A program made the translations under genes and the position numbers. Source: Christensenellaceae bacterium Phil7 (GTDB lineage Bacteria; Bacillota; Clostridia; Christensenellales; CAG-138). From it: DNA of 64,000 nt. Location of the stretch: contig MSGV01000029.1 in NCBI GenBank assembly GCA_001940845.1, forward strand, positions 52,802 through 116,801, written 5' to 3'. Of the stretch, positions 16,720 through 25,899 are shown piece by piece. The notes below the pieces were generated by a model that did no database searches, was not told the origin of the DNA, and was given only the letters and a program-made list of their open reading frames with translations. The stretch's first letter is position 1; every line of letters starts with the position of its first letter.

Positions 16720-19170
16720 ATGGATATCCTCTCCGCGCTATATTTGGTGATCTACGCTATATCTGGGGTTATGATTTCAAGATATGTTTTCTGCAATGAT
16801 AAGCCCGCAAAGCGTATCTTTTTCGGACTCACATTCGGGCTTGCTATGCTGCTCTGGCTGCCGGTGCTATTCTCATTTATTTTTAAGAAGTTCAGCCTGC
16901 TCGCACAGCTCCTTGCACTGGCAATAGCTGTCGGACTGGGTATTTTCTTCTGGATTCTGACTGAAAATAAGCTTAAGAGAGGTAAAATGAGGCTGAACAG
17001 CAGCCGATTGAATCTAAAGCCATTTCTATGGACGGTCATTCCCCTAGTCATCATCGGTTGGATTTTGCACATAAACCATACTATCGTTCCCGCCTCAAAT
17101 GGCTCGCTCCATGTGGGACAATGCACATATGGGGATTTATGTATGCATTTGGGATTCATCTCGAGCATAAGTGTGCAGCAGACCTTCCCTCCGGATTATT
17201 CGCTTCTTCCCGGGACAGCTCTTGGCTATCCCTTCCTCTGCGACAGCATAAGCTCCACCTTCTATACGCTCGGCGCATCCCTGCGCTGCGCTGCTCTGCT
17301 CCCTGCCCTGTATGCATACCTTATAGTTGTGCTTGGCGTATACTTTTTCTTTGAACAATGGTTCAAGAAGGAGTCTGTGACCGTTATCGCAACCTATATG
17401 TTCTTTATAGGCGGAGGTCTTGGCTTTGCGTACATATTCAATAACAAGCTCCTATTGGAGGCTGAGGGTATTGATCGCTGGAAAGAGATGCTCGAAGGTT
17501 TCTATCAAGCTCCCACAAACATCCCGGCACAAGGACTGAGGTGGGTCAATTCCATAGCAGATATGCTCGTGCCTCAGCGCGCAACACTCTTTGGCTGGGC
17601 GCTGCTTTTCCCAAGCCTACAGCTTCTCTACAGAGCCGCTATGGAGAAGGAATATAAGCTGTTTATCCCCCTTGGCATTCTTGCAGGCTGCCTGCCACTC
17701 GTGCATACGCATAGCTTTCTTGCGCTGGCCCTCATAAGCATTATGCTATTTATCTGCACAGTGCGCAAAGAAATTCATCGCTTTATAGCGCATCCAGAAA
17801 AGCACATCATTGCTGATATATTCGGATTTCTGCTTCTAACAACTGCGGCAGGGATATTGGCCAAGATAGTCAGCAAATCCGGCTCTCCGGAATTTGGCGC
17901 ATATTTCATGGCAGCACTCTGTGCAATTGAAATAATCATCATTATTATTTATACTTTCAAAAAGCATGAGTCACTGGATAAAGCCTCAGTAAACAAGATG
18001 CGTGCCAGCTGCTTATTTGGTATTGCTTCGATATTTATAAGCGCATTGCTCATGCTTATACCGACCAATGCAAAGGATGTGTCCTTGATCGGAATAGTTG
18101 CCGCCGGAATATTCACAGAAGTATTTCTCATATTTACGATTCTCTCAATGCGCAAAAGCATGAACTTGAGTTTCAAGGATTACATACTATTCAAGGATTA
18201 TATAACATCTGATGAGAACGGCAGAAATCTGACCTTCTTCATCATTTTTGGGTTCATTGCAGCTTTCCTTGCACTCCCCCAGGTCTTCGGATTCACCCTC
18301 AAGCAGGCAGCCAATGACAGCTTCCTGCGCTGGCAATTCAACTGGGATAATAAGAGCGACAGCTACCTATGGTTCTATATCAAAAACCTCGGGCTCATCT
18401 TCATTCTGATGTTTCCTGCGTTCTTCAGTGCAAACAAAAAAACTAAGGTCTTTTACTCCGGCGGCCTTTTGATTTGGGTTATCTGTGAGCTGATGCTTTT
18501 CCAGCCTAACCCCTATGACAACAACAAGCTGCTGTTCGTATGGTTTGCGTTGACCTGCGGCATCGTAGCCGATTACATGGTTCAAAGCTTCAACAAGCTT
18601 CAACGACCCGATCGGGATCAAAAGACTCTGCCCGTTGGGAAACAAACGGCCAATATTCTGCTTGCAGTCTTCGTGCTTACCGCCATCTTCCTGTCGGGTA
18701 CACTAACGCTTTATAGGGAGTATGTATCTGCGGATCATGTTGGTATCAGTGTTGAAAACGGCAGAGTCAATTTGGGATATGATGAAAGCGGGTATCAGGT
18801 CATCTCGGCTTCGGAAGTTGAAATGGCGGAATGGATAAATAAAAACACCGATCCTCATACGGTCATCTTGACCCATAATAACCATAACAATAACATAGCC
18901 ATGCTGACTGGCAGGAACATATTTGTAGGCTCAGGCACATTCCTTCACTGGCATGGAATAAACTACGAAGATAGGGCGGCCATGCTGAAAGACCTATATT
19001 CCAATCCTGACACCTATCTGTTGTCAGCGGCAGCGGAATATGGAATCGAATATGTTCGCATCGGCAATTGGGAGACGAGGAACTATGATGTCGATATCGC
19101 CTGGTTCGATCAAAATCTGACCTGTGTATTCAGTTCGGGATCTGATAAGCTCTATAAGATCGGGAATTAA
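16720..19170 (+). CDS. Large polytopic membrane protein, possibly a GT-C glycosyltransferase
   Basis: 816 residues with about 13-15 hydrophobic helices and a soluble C-terminal domain (about 690-816). A long first extracytoplasmic loop after helix 3 carries HVGQCTYGDLCMHLGF (residues about 130-145), with an Asp placed like the metal-binding or catalytic acid of GT-C enzymes, and the C-terminal part (SASEVEMAEWINKNTDP, HWHGINYEDRAAMLKDLY) resembles the terminal domain of bacterial membrane mannosyl/arabinosyl-type transferases. I cannot name a family with certainty. SD GGAGG at 4 nt. It is monocistronic, facing spoIIQ across a shared terminator. An alternative is a membrane protein with no transferase activity. 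Confidence 0.6.
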   Translation: MDILSALYLVIYAISGVMISRYVFCNDKPAKRIFFGLTFGLAMLLWLPVLFSFIFKKFSLLAQLLALAIAVGLGIFFWILTENKLKRGKMRLNSSRLNLKPFLWTVIPLVIIGWILHINHTIVPASNGSLHVGQCTYGDLCMHLGFISSISVQQTFPPDYSLLPGTALGYPFLCDSISSTFYTLGASLRCAALLPALYAYLIVVLGVYFFFEQWFKKESVTVIATYMFFIGGGLGFAYIFNNKLLLEAEGIDRWKEMLEGFYQAPTNIPAQGLRWVNSIADMLVPQRATLFGWALLFPSLQLLYRAAMEKEYKLFIPLGILAGCLPLVHTHSFLALALISIMLFICTVRKEIHRFIAHPEKHIIADIFGFLLLTTAAGILAKIVSKSGSPEFGAYFMAALCAIEIIIIIIYTFKKHESLDKASVNKMRASCLFGIASIFISALLMLIPTNAKDVSLIGIVAAGIFTEVFLIFTILSMRKSMNLSFKDYILFKDYITSDENGRNLTFFIIFGFIAAFLALPQVFGFTLKQAANDSFLRWQFNWDNKSDSYLWFYIKNLGLIFILMFPAFFSANKKTKVFYSGGLLIWVICELMLFQPNPYDNNKLLFVWFALTCGIVADYMVQSFNKLQRPDRDQKTLPVGKQTANILLAVFVLTAIFLSGTLTLYREYVSADHVGISVENGRVNLGYDESGYQVISASEVEMAEWINKNTDPHTVILTHNNHNNNIAMLTGRNIFVGSGTFLHWHGINYEDRAAMLKDLYSNPDTYLLSAAAEYGIEYVRIGNWETRNYDVDIAWFDQNLTCVFSSGSDKLYKIGN

Positions 19171-19189
19171 ACCTAATCCATACTTAAAA

Positions 19190-19229
19190 ACAGAAGGAGC
19201 GCCGACAAATGCTATGGTGCTCCTTCTGT
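19190..19229. terminator. Bidirectional terminator between convergent genes
   Basis: ACAGAAGGAGC pairs with GCTCCTTCTGT. In the minus direction T5 follows (end of the M23 gene); in the plus direction the T-tract is weaker. Confidence 0.8.
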
Positions 19230-19276
19230 TCTGTACTTGACAATGTGCATTACAAGCCTTTAGAGTATCTATCCGG

Positions 19277-20071
19277 CTACTCCTGTTTAAACAGCATCAT
19301 ACCCTCCGGGTTCACGGGTTCACCATTTACATGTATCTCAAAGTGCAGATGGCTTCGCTCCAAGCACTCTCCGATTGCCGTATCTCCTATACATCCAAGT
19401 ACGTCCCGCGCTGTTACACTGTCGCCTATATTTACGGCAACCTCCTGCTTCAGATTCGAATATATGCTGATCATACCATTCGCATGTTTTATCACGACTG
19501 TGACCCCCATAAGATCATCCGTGTATACATTTTCTACCACGCCATCCGCGATACATCTGACCTCTGTCCCCTTTGGACAGGCTATATCCACACCTGAATG
19601 AGTCATCCATTGATTCAATGTCTCTGAGTAGATTAACGAATTGATTGCAAATACCTTAGAAATGCTGCCATCCACCGGAGGCTGAAAACTTTGCTCGGTT
19701 GGAGTATCGGAAGCCTCCGGAATGGGCGTAAAATCCGGAATTATAGTTATTTCCGGATTCATAGTCGCTTCAACCGTCATACTTGGAGTTCCCTTCTCCG
19801 ATGCTGCTGAATCGCTGCCGTTCAACCCATTGATAGGTGGAACGGTCAATATCTCTCCTTTGAGAGCATCATCGAGCCTTTGATCTCCCGATTGATTCAC
19901 CTGTGCATTTGGCTGCTTTTCATCGCCATTTGCAAAGATAAGCACTGCCGCAGCACCAAGCAATGTCATACATAAAACAGCAAATACCTGCAACCCGTTT
20001 CTGCGCAGAAAAATCTGCGAACGGACCTTAAACTGTGCAAGCTTCCACCTATTTCTAGCCTTCTTACTCAT
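19277..20071 (-). CDS. SpoIIQ-like M23 (LytM) endopeptidase
   Basis: 264 residues: cytoplasmic N-terminus, one transmembrane helix (about 28-47), a low-complexity linker rich in Pro/Thr/Glu and a LytM domain. The zinc-site motifs are intact: HSGVD with H158 and D162, and HLHFE with H241 and H243. The TLNQWMTHSGVDIA context is close to SpoIIQ, the forespore half of the SpoIIQ-SpoIIIAH engulfment channel. In Bacillus SpoIIQ the first His is lost, whereas clostridial versions often keep it. No spoIIIA or spoIID gene is nearby, so another membrane M23 peptidase remains possible. SD GAAAGGA. No clear sigma-F/G promoter was recognised. Confidence 0.75.
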   Translation of the reverse strand: MSKKARNRWKLAQFKVRSQIFLRRNGLQVFAVLCMTLLGAAAVLIFANGDEKQPNAQVNQSGDQRLDDALKGEILTVPPINGLNGSDSAASEKGTPSMTVEATMNPEITIIPDFTPIPEASDTPTEQSFQPPVDGSISKVFAINSLIYSETLNQWMTHSGVDIACPKGTEVRCIADGVVENVYTDDLMGVTVVIKHANGMISIYSNLKQEVAVNIGDSVTARDVLGCIGDTAIGECLERSHLHFEIHVNGEPVNPEGMMLFKQE

Positions 20072-20255
20072 AATTATTCCTTTCGTTTGTTTTAATTATG
20101 ATTATAATGGCCAATGTACAGGAAGATTATGCATTTATTCATTTTAGTTGCTTTTGCAGACAGCGTTTTTATATGTATCGATATTAGCCTCAAAATACTT
20201 AAGCCGCTTTGTTTAATATATTGTCAATTTAATCTCAACATATGCTTAAATTGTA

Positions 20256-20284
20256 TTGAAATTTCTTTCTGCATAGTGTATAAT
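20256..20284 (+). promoter_or_regulatory. Promoter of the CNNM transporter leader
   Basis: TTGAAA (20256-20261), 17 nt, TATAAT (20279-20284), preceded by TG. The start of transcription near 20291 leaves about 257 nt of leader before the main gene. Confidence 0.8.
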
Positions 20285-20329
20285 AATGAATAGTATTTTG
20301 CAGAAAGGCTCACAGAAAGGAAATTTTCA

Positions 20330-20446
20330 GTGGACAGTTGCGACAGTAGCGACGCAGACAGCCCTAATTTATTTCTAATTAAGGAATCTTCAGGCATGAC
20401 CAAGAAAACTCCCCTGTTTTCATGGCGATGCTTTTTGTGTACTTAA
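20330..20446 (+). CDS. Acidic leader peptide ORF upstream of the CNNM gene
   Basis: A 38-codon ORF starting with GTG, with AAAGGA eight bases upstream (20316-20321). The N-terminus is M-D-S-C-D-S-S-D-A-D-S-P: four Asp and a Pro within 12 codons. The C-terminal half is neutral to basic and hydrophobic (TKKTPLFSWRCFLCT). Codons from about 22 onward run through a terminator-like hairpin (20394-20431 plus T5), so translation to the stop at 20446 would unfold it. Runs of Asp/Pro near the N-terminus are known to destabilise translating ribosomes at low magnesium (E. coli MgtL), and the downstream gene is a CNNM/CorC magnesium-type transporter. A regulatory role is inferred from these facts. No family match is known to me. 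Confidence 0.6.
   Translation: MDSCDSSDADSPNLFLIKESSGMTKKTPLFSWRCFLCT
20394..20436 (+). terminator. Attenuator hairpin inside the leader ORF
   Basis: Nested pairs GCAT/ATGC (20394-20397 with 20428-20431), CCA/TGG and GAAAAC/GTTTTC, with symmetric internal loops and a TCCCCT apical loop, followed by T5 at 20432-20436. It lies in the 5' leader, upstream of the main gene, so readthrough must be controlled or partial. Confidence 0.6.
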
Positions 20447-20547
20447 ATTTTAAATAGATTGACCGTCTGAGCAAATACTTATTTATTATCAATATGCTGA
20501 CGAGTAATATTTTGCTCGCTGCAAATGAAAGGAATGGATAAACTAAA

Positions 20548-21930
20548 ATGACATCTGACATCGACCCCCTCATACGCTTCTTCTATGCGGAAGCCGCAGC
20601 CATAGCCGATAACGGTAATTCAGGCGTACTCATATGGCAGATAATTCTTCAGTTTGTTTTGATTTTTATCAATGCAGTTTTCGCTTGCGCAGAGATTGCG
20701 GTCATCTCAATTAATGATGCGAAGCTTTCAAAGCTATCTTCGGAGGGCGATAAACGAGCATTCAGATTGAAGAAGCTCACTGACCAGCCCGCAAGATTTT
20801 TATCGACCATTCAGGTTGCGATAACGCTTGCAGGCTTTCTAGGCAGCGCATTTGCCGCTGGCAATTTTGCCGTATATCTTCAAAAGCTGATCCCGGGATT
20901 GCCGAATTCCATAGCTGTAATCATAATTACAATAATCCTATCATACATCACTCTGGTATTTGGAGAATTGGTTCCAAAACGAATCGCTATGAAAAAAGCA
21001 GAAAGCATGGCTCTTGGCATGAGCGGGATACTGAGCATAGTCTCTAAGCTGTTTGCTCCGCTGGTATGGCTGCTTACGGTATCCACCAACGGGGTGCTTA
21101 GACTAATGGGGATTGATCCCAATCAGGATGATGACAGCATCACTGAGGAAGAAATTCGTATGATGATAGATGTTGGCAGTGAAAAGGGAACCATAGACCG
21201 AACGGAGAAGGAAATGATCCAAAATGTGTTCGAATTTGATGATTTAACTGCGGAAGAGATCTCAACCCATCGTACTGACATTATTACGTTGAGCGTTGAG
21301 GACGATATTTCCGAATGGGATAGGATCATACATGAATACAGGTATTCACAGTATCCTGTCTGCGGTGAAGATGCTGATGATATAGTTGGAATTCTGAACG
21401 CAAAGGACTATTTCAGACTCAACGACCGTACCATGGACAGCGTAATGAATAATGCCGTTCGCCAACCCTATTTTGTGCCTGAGGGTGTAAAGGCGGATGT
21501 TCTATTCAGAAATATGCAGCATGGCCGACGCAGTATGGCAGTAGTGCTCGACGAATATGGTGGGGTCAGCGGAATAATAACCATGAATGATCTCATCGAA
21601 CAGCTTGTTGGCGATATTGATGACGAAGATGACGTCCCTGAAACCATTGATGAAATAGTACGTGAAAGCGACAACGAATGGCGCATACTTGGCTCAGCTT
21701 TCATAGATGATGTTACCCACGCGCTCCATGTCAAATTTCCTGAAGGTGAATATGATACCTTTGGAGGATTCATCTTTGCTGAATACGGCAGCATAGTGGA
21801 AGATGGCAAGACCTTTGAATTGGATTATGAGAACCTTCATATTATGGTCCTTAAGATCAGGGATCACAGAATAGAGAGCACTCTGGTTCATGTAAATCCG
21901 ATTCAAACCGGCAAAGCGGATGATGAATGA
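20548..21930 (+). CDS. CNNM/CorC (hemolysin C family) transporter
   Basis: 460 residues: a DUF21/CNNM membrane domain with about four hydrophobic helices (30-195), two CBS domains (about 220-345) and a C-terminal CorC/HlyC transporter-associated domain (about 365-445). Relatives (CorC, YhdP, MpfA) move or control magnesium, in Firmicutes mainly by export. The CBS pair usually binds Mg-ATP. The MAM-like GELVPKRIAMKKAE segment is present. Immediately before the ATG a five-codon ORF (MDKLK, 20530-20547 region) overlaps it as ATGA, with AAAGGA just ahead, so initiation may be coupled. The long leader with an acidic peptide and attenuator suggests magnesium-responsive expression. Confidence 0.9.
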   Translation: MTSDIDPLIRFFYAEAAAIADNGNSGVLIWQIILQFVLIFINAVFACAEIAVISINDAKLSKLSSEGDKRAFRLKKLTDQPARFLSTIQVAITLAGFLGSAFAAGNFAVYLQKLIPGLPNSIAVIIITIILSYITLVFGELVPKRIAMKKAESMALGMSGILSIVSKLFAPLVWLLTVSTNGVLRLMGIDPNQDDDSITEEEIRMMIDVGSEKGTIDRTEKEMIQNVFEFDDLTAEEISTHRTDIITLSVEDDISEWDRIIHEYRYSQYPVCGEDADDIVGILNAKDYFRLNDRTMDSVMNNAVRQPYFVPEGVKADVLFRNMQHGRRSMAVVLDEYGGVSGIITMNDLIEQLVGDIDDEDDVPETIDEIVRESDNEWRILGSAFIDDVTHALHVKFPEGEYDTFGGFIFAEYGSIVEDGKTFELDYENLHIMVLKIRDHRIESTLVHVNPIQTGKADDE

Positions 21931-21988
21931 TAAGCTCATGCACAATCAGCTTTGAAGGAATTTTAATATTCACTGAAATGTTTCACAT

Positions 21989-22020
21989 AAAACTGCCGCT
22001 GTTCAGTCTGCGGCAGTTTT
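21989..22020 (+). terminator. Terminator of the CNNM gene
   Basis: AAAACTGCCGC pairs perfectly with GCGGCAGTTTT across a 10-nt loop. The gap 21931-22246 otherwise holds only the hutH promoter(s). Confidence 0.85.
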
Positions 22021-22156
22021 ATAAATACATACAAATGTCTCGCTCTGCACGTTCAAATATTCACGCTGATTATTCTCTGCATTCAAAGCCCCCAAAGTCA
22101 GTATAGCTTCCATTCTTTACTTAAAACCGTACATACTGTATAATTCCGCAAATCGC

Positions 22157-22185
22157 TTGACTAAATTCGATTATGCCTATATAAT
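22157..22185 (+). promoter_or_regulatory. hut operon promoter
   Basis: TTGACT (22157-22162), 17 nt, TATAAT (22180-22185), 62 nt before hutH. A second weaker pair (TTTACT, 17 nt, TATAAT ending near 22143) lies upstream. I see no obvious HutP-type hairpin or palindromic operator. Confidence 0.75.
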
Positions 22186-22246
22186 TATTTTGGATAATTG
22201 AGGTAACTCCGAGTAATATCGTAAACAAGAACAAGGAGAAAGTTTT

Positions 22247-23773
22247 ATGGTTACAATTAACGGAATGAGCTTAACGGTGGAACAGGTTGCTGCCGTTGCA
22301 CGTAATTTTGAAAAGGTCGAGATAAGCGAAGAGGCGAAGGCACGGGTAAATAAAGCTCGTGATTATGTTGAGCGTAAGCTTGATGAGAAAGCTGTGGTCT
22401 ACGGACTCACCACCGGCTTCGGAAAATTCTCCGACAGGTACATTTCCATTGAAGATACCGCTCAGCTGCAGCGCAATCTCATCATATCCCATTCCTGCGG
22501 AATGGGTAACCCGCTTCCAACCGAGGCCGTTCGCGCTGCTATGCTGCTCAGATGCAATGCTCTCTGCCGCGGCAACTCCGGAATACGCCTCTCAACCATA
22601 GAGACTTTATTGGGAATGCTGAATGCCGAAGTTCATCCCATCATACCGGAAAAGGGCTCACTTGGAGCCAGCGGCGACCTCGCACCCCTATCACATATGG
22701 TGCTTGTCATGATAGGCGAGGGAAGAGCGGAATATAAGGGCGAACTGCTCAGCGGTAAAGAGGCCATGGATAGAGCTGGTATACCCATAGTTGAGCTTGC
22801 AGCTAAGGAAGGGCTTGCGCTTATAAATGGTACACAGATAATGACCGCTGTTGGCTGCCTCGCAGTCTATGATGCGATGAGGCTCACCAAAACCGCAGAT
22901 ATAGCCTGCGCAATGACGGCAGAAGCATTGAACGGCATAAAGAAGGCATACGATCCCAAGGTTCATGAGCTTCGTGGTCATATCGGCCAGATTAATGCTG
23001 CACAGAATCTCCTGACAATGCTGAACGGCAGTGAACTTGCTCACGATATCGTTCCAGGTAAGGTTCAGGATGCATATGCACTGCGCTGCACTCCTCAGGT
23101 TCATGGTGCAAGCCGCGATGCTATCAAATACGTTTATGATGCTGTCACTCGCGAAATCAACGCCGTTACTGATAATCCCATCATTTTCCCCGATGATGAT
23201 GAGGCTATTTCCGGCGGTAATTTTCATGGACAACCCATGGCTCTTGCATTTGATTTCCTCGGCATTGCACTTGCCGAATACGCAAATATTTCTGAACGCC
23301 GCATAGAACGTCTTGTAAATCCAGCTTTGAGCGAAGGACTTCCCGCATTCCTGAGCGAAAACGGCGGTCTCAATTCCGGTTTTATGATCACTCAATACTC
23401 GGCCGCCAGCATGGTTTCCGAGAACAAGGTCTGGGCTCATCCCGCAAGCGTTGATTCCATACCGTCATCCGCAAACCAGGAGGATCACGTCAGCATGGGC
23501 ACTATCGCTGCACGGAAGGCAAGAATGATCCTGGATAACGCACAGAAAGTACTAGGTATTGAACTCTTTGCAGCAAGCCAGGCACTCTATCTGCGCCATG
23601 GTGAAGATAAGATGGCACCCGCAACCAAAGCGGTCTATGATAGAATCCGTGAAGAAGTTGCCCCCATACATGATGATGTAGTCATGTATGAACAGATGAA
23701 CAAGTTCGATTTGATGGTCAAAAATGAGGCTATGATTAAAGCTGCCGAAAAAGTGGCCGGCGAGCTCAAATAA
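22247..23773 (+). CDS. hutH: Histidine ammonia-lyase
   Basis: 508 residues, the standard size. It removes ammonia from histidine to give urocanate, the first step of the pathway. The MIO prosthetic group forms from the Ala-Ser-Gly triad at 141-143 inside GSLGASGDLAPLSH. The family start YGLTTGFGKFSD with the catalytic Tyr is at 52-63, and GGNFHGQPMALAFD follows near 323. The SD AAGGAG precedes the ATG. First gene of the hutH-hutU-ftcD-hutI-fchA operon. Confidence 0.97.
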   Translation: MVTINGMSLTVEQVAAVARNFEKVEISEEAKARVNKARDYVERKLDEKAVVYGLTTGFGKFSDRYISIEDTAQLQRNLIISHSCGMGNPLPTEAVRAAMLLRCNALCRGNSGIRLSTIETLLGMLNAEVHPIIPEKGSLGASGDLAPLSHMVLVMIGEGRAEYKGELLSGKEAMDRAGIPIVELAAKEGLALINGTQIMTAVGCLAVYDAMRLTKTADIACAMTAEALNGIKKAYDPKVHELRGHIGQINAAQNLLTMLNGSELAHDIVPGKVQDAYALRCTPQVHGASRDAIKYVYDAVTREINAVTDNPIIFPDDDEAISGGNFHGQPMALAFDFLGIALAEYANISERRIERLVNPALSEGLPAFLSENGGLNSGFMITQYSAASMVSENKVWAHPASVDSIPSSANQEDHVSMGTIAARKARMILDNAQKVLGIELFAASQALYLRHGEDKMAPATKAVYDRIREEVAPIHDDVVMYEQMNKFDLMVKNEAMIKAAEKVAGELK

Positions 23774-23809
23774 TTTTCAGTTACTAAAAAAATCAATCGT
23801 GGAGGTAAA

Positions 23810-25834
23810 ATGATGAAGAACGAAATCGTTTCCAAAGCAATGACGATAAAGCTCGATAATGTGCTTCCGGAATATCCAAAGATGGAGGAAGGTTATCGCC
23901 GTGCTCCCGACAGGGGTTTCCGCCTCACCAAAGCGCAAACCGAGTTGGCATTGCGTAATGCGCTTCGCTATGTTCCTGAAGAATTGCACGAGCAGCTTGC
24001 TCCCGAATTCATGGAGGAACTGGTTACCCGCGGAAGAATATATGCATACAGATATCGTCCCGAGGGCCGCATATATGGCAAGCCGATCGATGAATATAAA
24101 GGTAATTGCATCGAAGGCAAGGCTTTCCAGGTCATGATCGACAATAATTTGGATTTTGATATCGCACTCTACCCCTATGAGCTGGTCACCTATGGTGAAA
24201 CCGGTCAGCCCTGTCAGAATTGGCTGCAATACCGTCTCATCAAAAAATACCTTGAGGAGCTCACCGAAAACCAAACTCTAGTTGTTGAGTCAGGTCATCC
24301 TCTTGGCCTTTTCCCGAGCAAGCCCACCGCCCCTCGCGTCATAATAACTAACGCACTGATGGTGGGTATGTTCGATAATCTTGACGATTGGGAGATCGCA
24401 GAGGAAATGGGCGTTGCAAATTATGGACAGATGACCGCAGGCGGATGGATGTATATAGGGCCTCAGGGAATCGTTCATGGAACATTCAATACCATACTTG
24501 GTGCCGGGCGCAAGGAACTTGGCATCCCTGAGGATGGAGATCTTGCCGGCAGGCTTTTCGTCTCCTCCGGTCTTGGTGGAATGAGCGGCGCACAGCCGAA
24601 GGCTGCAAACATCGCAAATGCTGTTGGCGTATTCGCAGAAGTGGATCTTTCAAGGATCAAGACCCGCTACGATCAAGGATGGGTAAACAAGGTATCCGAT
24701 AATCTTGATGAGATTTTCACCGATGTCAAGCAGCATATTGCCAATAAGGAATCCGTTTCCATTGCATACCATGGCAATATTGTTGATCTGCTCGAATATG
24801 CTGTCAATAATAACATTCATATTGATCTCCTATCCGACCAGACCTCATGCCATAATGTATATAATGGTGGTTATTGTCCTGTCGGTCTCAGCTTTGAAGA
24901 GCGCACGGAAATGCTCCATCATAATAGGGATGAATTCTGCCGCAGAGTTGATGTTTCCTTACGACGTCACTTTAACGCAATAGATGCCCTTCATAAGAAG
25001 GGAACCTATTTCTTTGATTACGGCAATTCCTTTATGAAAGCGGTCTATGATAGTGGGGTTAAAGAGATCTCAAAAAACGGCATTGATGAGAAGGATGGCT
25101 TTATCTTCCCCAGCTATGTGGAAGACATCATGGGGCCTGTGCTTTTCGATTATGGCTACGGACCATTCCGTTGGGTCTGCCTTTCCGGAAAGCCCTCCGA
25201 TCTTGATAAAACCGATGCCGCCGCAATGAATTGCATCGATCCTACCCGCTGCGCACAGGATCGCGATAACTATATTTGGATTCGCGATGCAAAAGCAAAC
25301 AAGCTGGTCGTTGGCACTCAGGCAAGGATACTGTATCAGGATGCCGAAGGGCGTACCCGTATAGCCCTCAAGTTCAACGAAATGGTTCGTAATGGCGAGA
25401 TCGGCCCCGTTATGATAGGACGCGACCATCATGACGTAAGCGGTACCGATTCTCCTTTCCGCGAGACAGCAAACATAAAGGATGGCAGCAATATCATGGC
25501 AGATATGGCTGTGCAGTGCTTTGCCGGAAACGCTGCAAGGGGTATGAGCCTCTGCGCGCTGCATAACGGCGGCGGTGTTGGCATTGGCAAATCCATAAAC
25601 GGAGGCTTTGGATTGGTTCTCGATGGCAGCGAGCGCGTTGACGAGATCATTCGTTCTGCTATGATGTGGGATGTTATGGGAGGTGTTGCAAGGCGCAACT
25701 GGGCAAGAAATGAGCACTCCGTTGAAACATCCATAAAATATAACGAAAAATGGGCTGGAAAAGCTCATATCACCATTCCATACACCGTAAGCGATTCTTT
25801 GATCGAAACGGTAGTTTCTAAAATGATGAAATAA
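23810..25834 (+). CDS. hutU: Urocanate hydratase, long form
   Basis: 674 residues. It hydrates urocanate to 4-imidazolone-5-propionate using tightly bound NAD+. GLGGMSGAQPKAANIANAVG, the NAD-binding segment, lies near residue 253, and the C-terminal SLCALHNGGGVGIGKSINGG is conserved. Bacillus and Pseudomonas enzymes are about 550-560 residues; this belongs to the longer type, about the size of the mammalian enzyme, with extra N-terminal sequence (TKAQTELALRNALRYVPEE). GGAGGTAAA precedes two adjacent ATGs; either could be used. It lies 36 nt after hutH. Confidence 0.96.
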   Translation: MMKNEIVSKAMTIKLDNVLPEYPKMEEGYRRAPDRGFRLTKAQTELALRNALRYVPEELHEQLAPEFMEELVTRGRIYAYRYRPEGRIYGKPIDEYKGNCIEGKAFQVMIDNNLDFDIALYPYELVTYGETGQPCQNWLQYRLIKKYLEELTENQTLVVESGHPLGLFPSKPTAPRVIITNALMVGMFDNLDDWEIAEEMGVANYGQMTAGGWMYIGPQGIVHGTFNTILGAGRKELGIPEDGDLAGRLFVSSGLGGMSGAQPKAANIANAVGVFAEVDLSRIKTRYDQGWVNKVSDNLDEIFTDVKQHIANKESVSIAYHGNIVDLLEYAVNNNIHIDLLSDQTSCHNVYNGGYCPVGLSFEERTEMLHHNRDEFCRRVDVSLRRHFNAIDALHKKGTYFFDYGNSFMKAVYDSGVKEISKNGIDEKDGFIFPSYVEDIMGPVLFDYGYGPFRWVCLSGKPSDLDKTDAAAMNCIDPTRCAQDRDNYIWIRDAKANKLVVGTQARILYQDAEGRTRIALKFNEMVRNGEIGPVMIGRDHHDVSGTDSPFRETANIKDGSNIMADMAVQCFAGNAARGMSLCALHNGGGVGIGKSINGGFGLVLDGSERVDEIIRSAMMWDVMGGVARRNWARNEHSVETSIKYNEKWAGKAHITIPYTVSDSLIETVVSKMMK

Positions 25835-25899
25835 GTCGATAAAGGTTTGATAAAACTATTTTATCATTCAAAAAAAACAGCAACGAAAGGAACTTTAAA

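Noticed and set aside
22691..23440. 249-residue open frame on the minus strand inside hutH
   Set aside because: It is antisense to a fully conserved enzyme, has no SD, and its composition follows from the codon bias of hutH.
25070..25768. 232-residue open frame on the minus strand inside hutU
   Set aside because: Shadow of the conserved hutU sequence; no initiation signals or family features.
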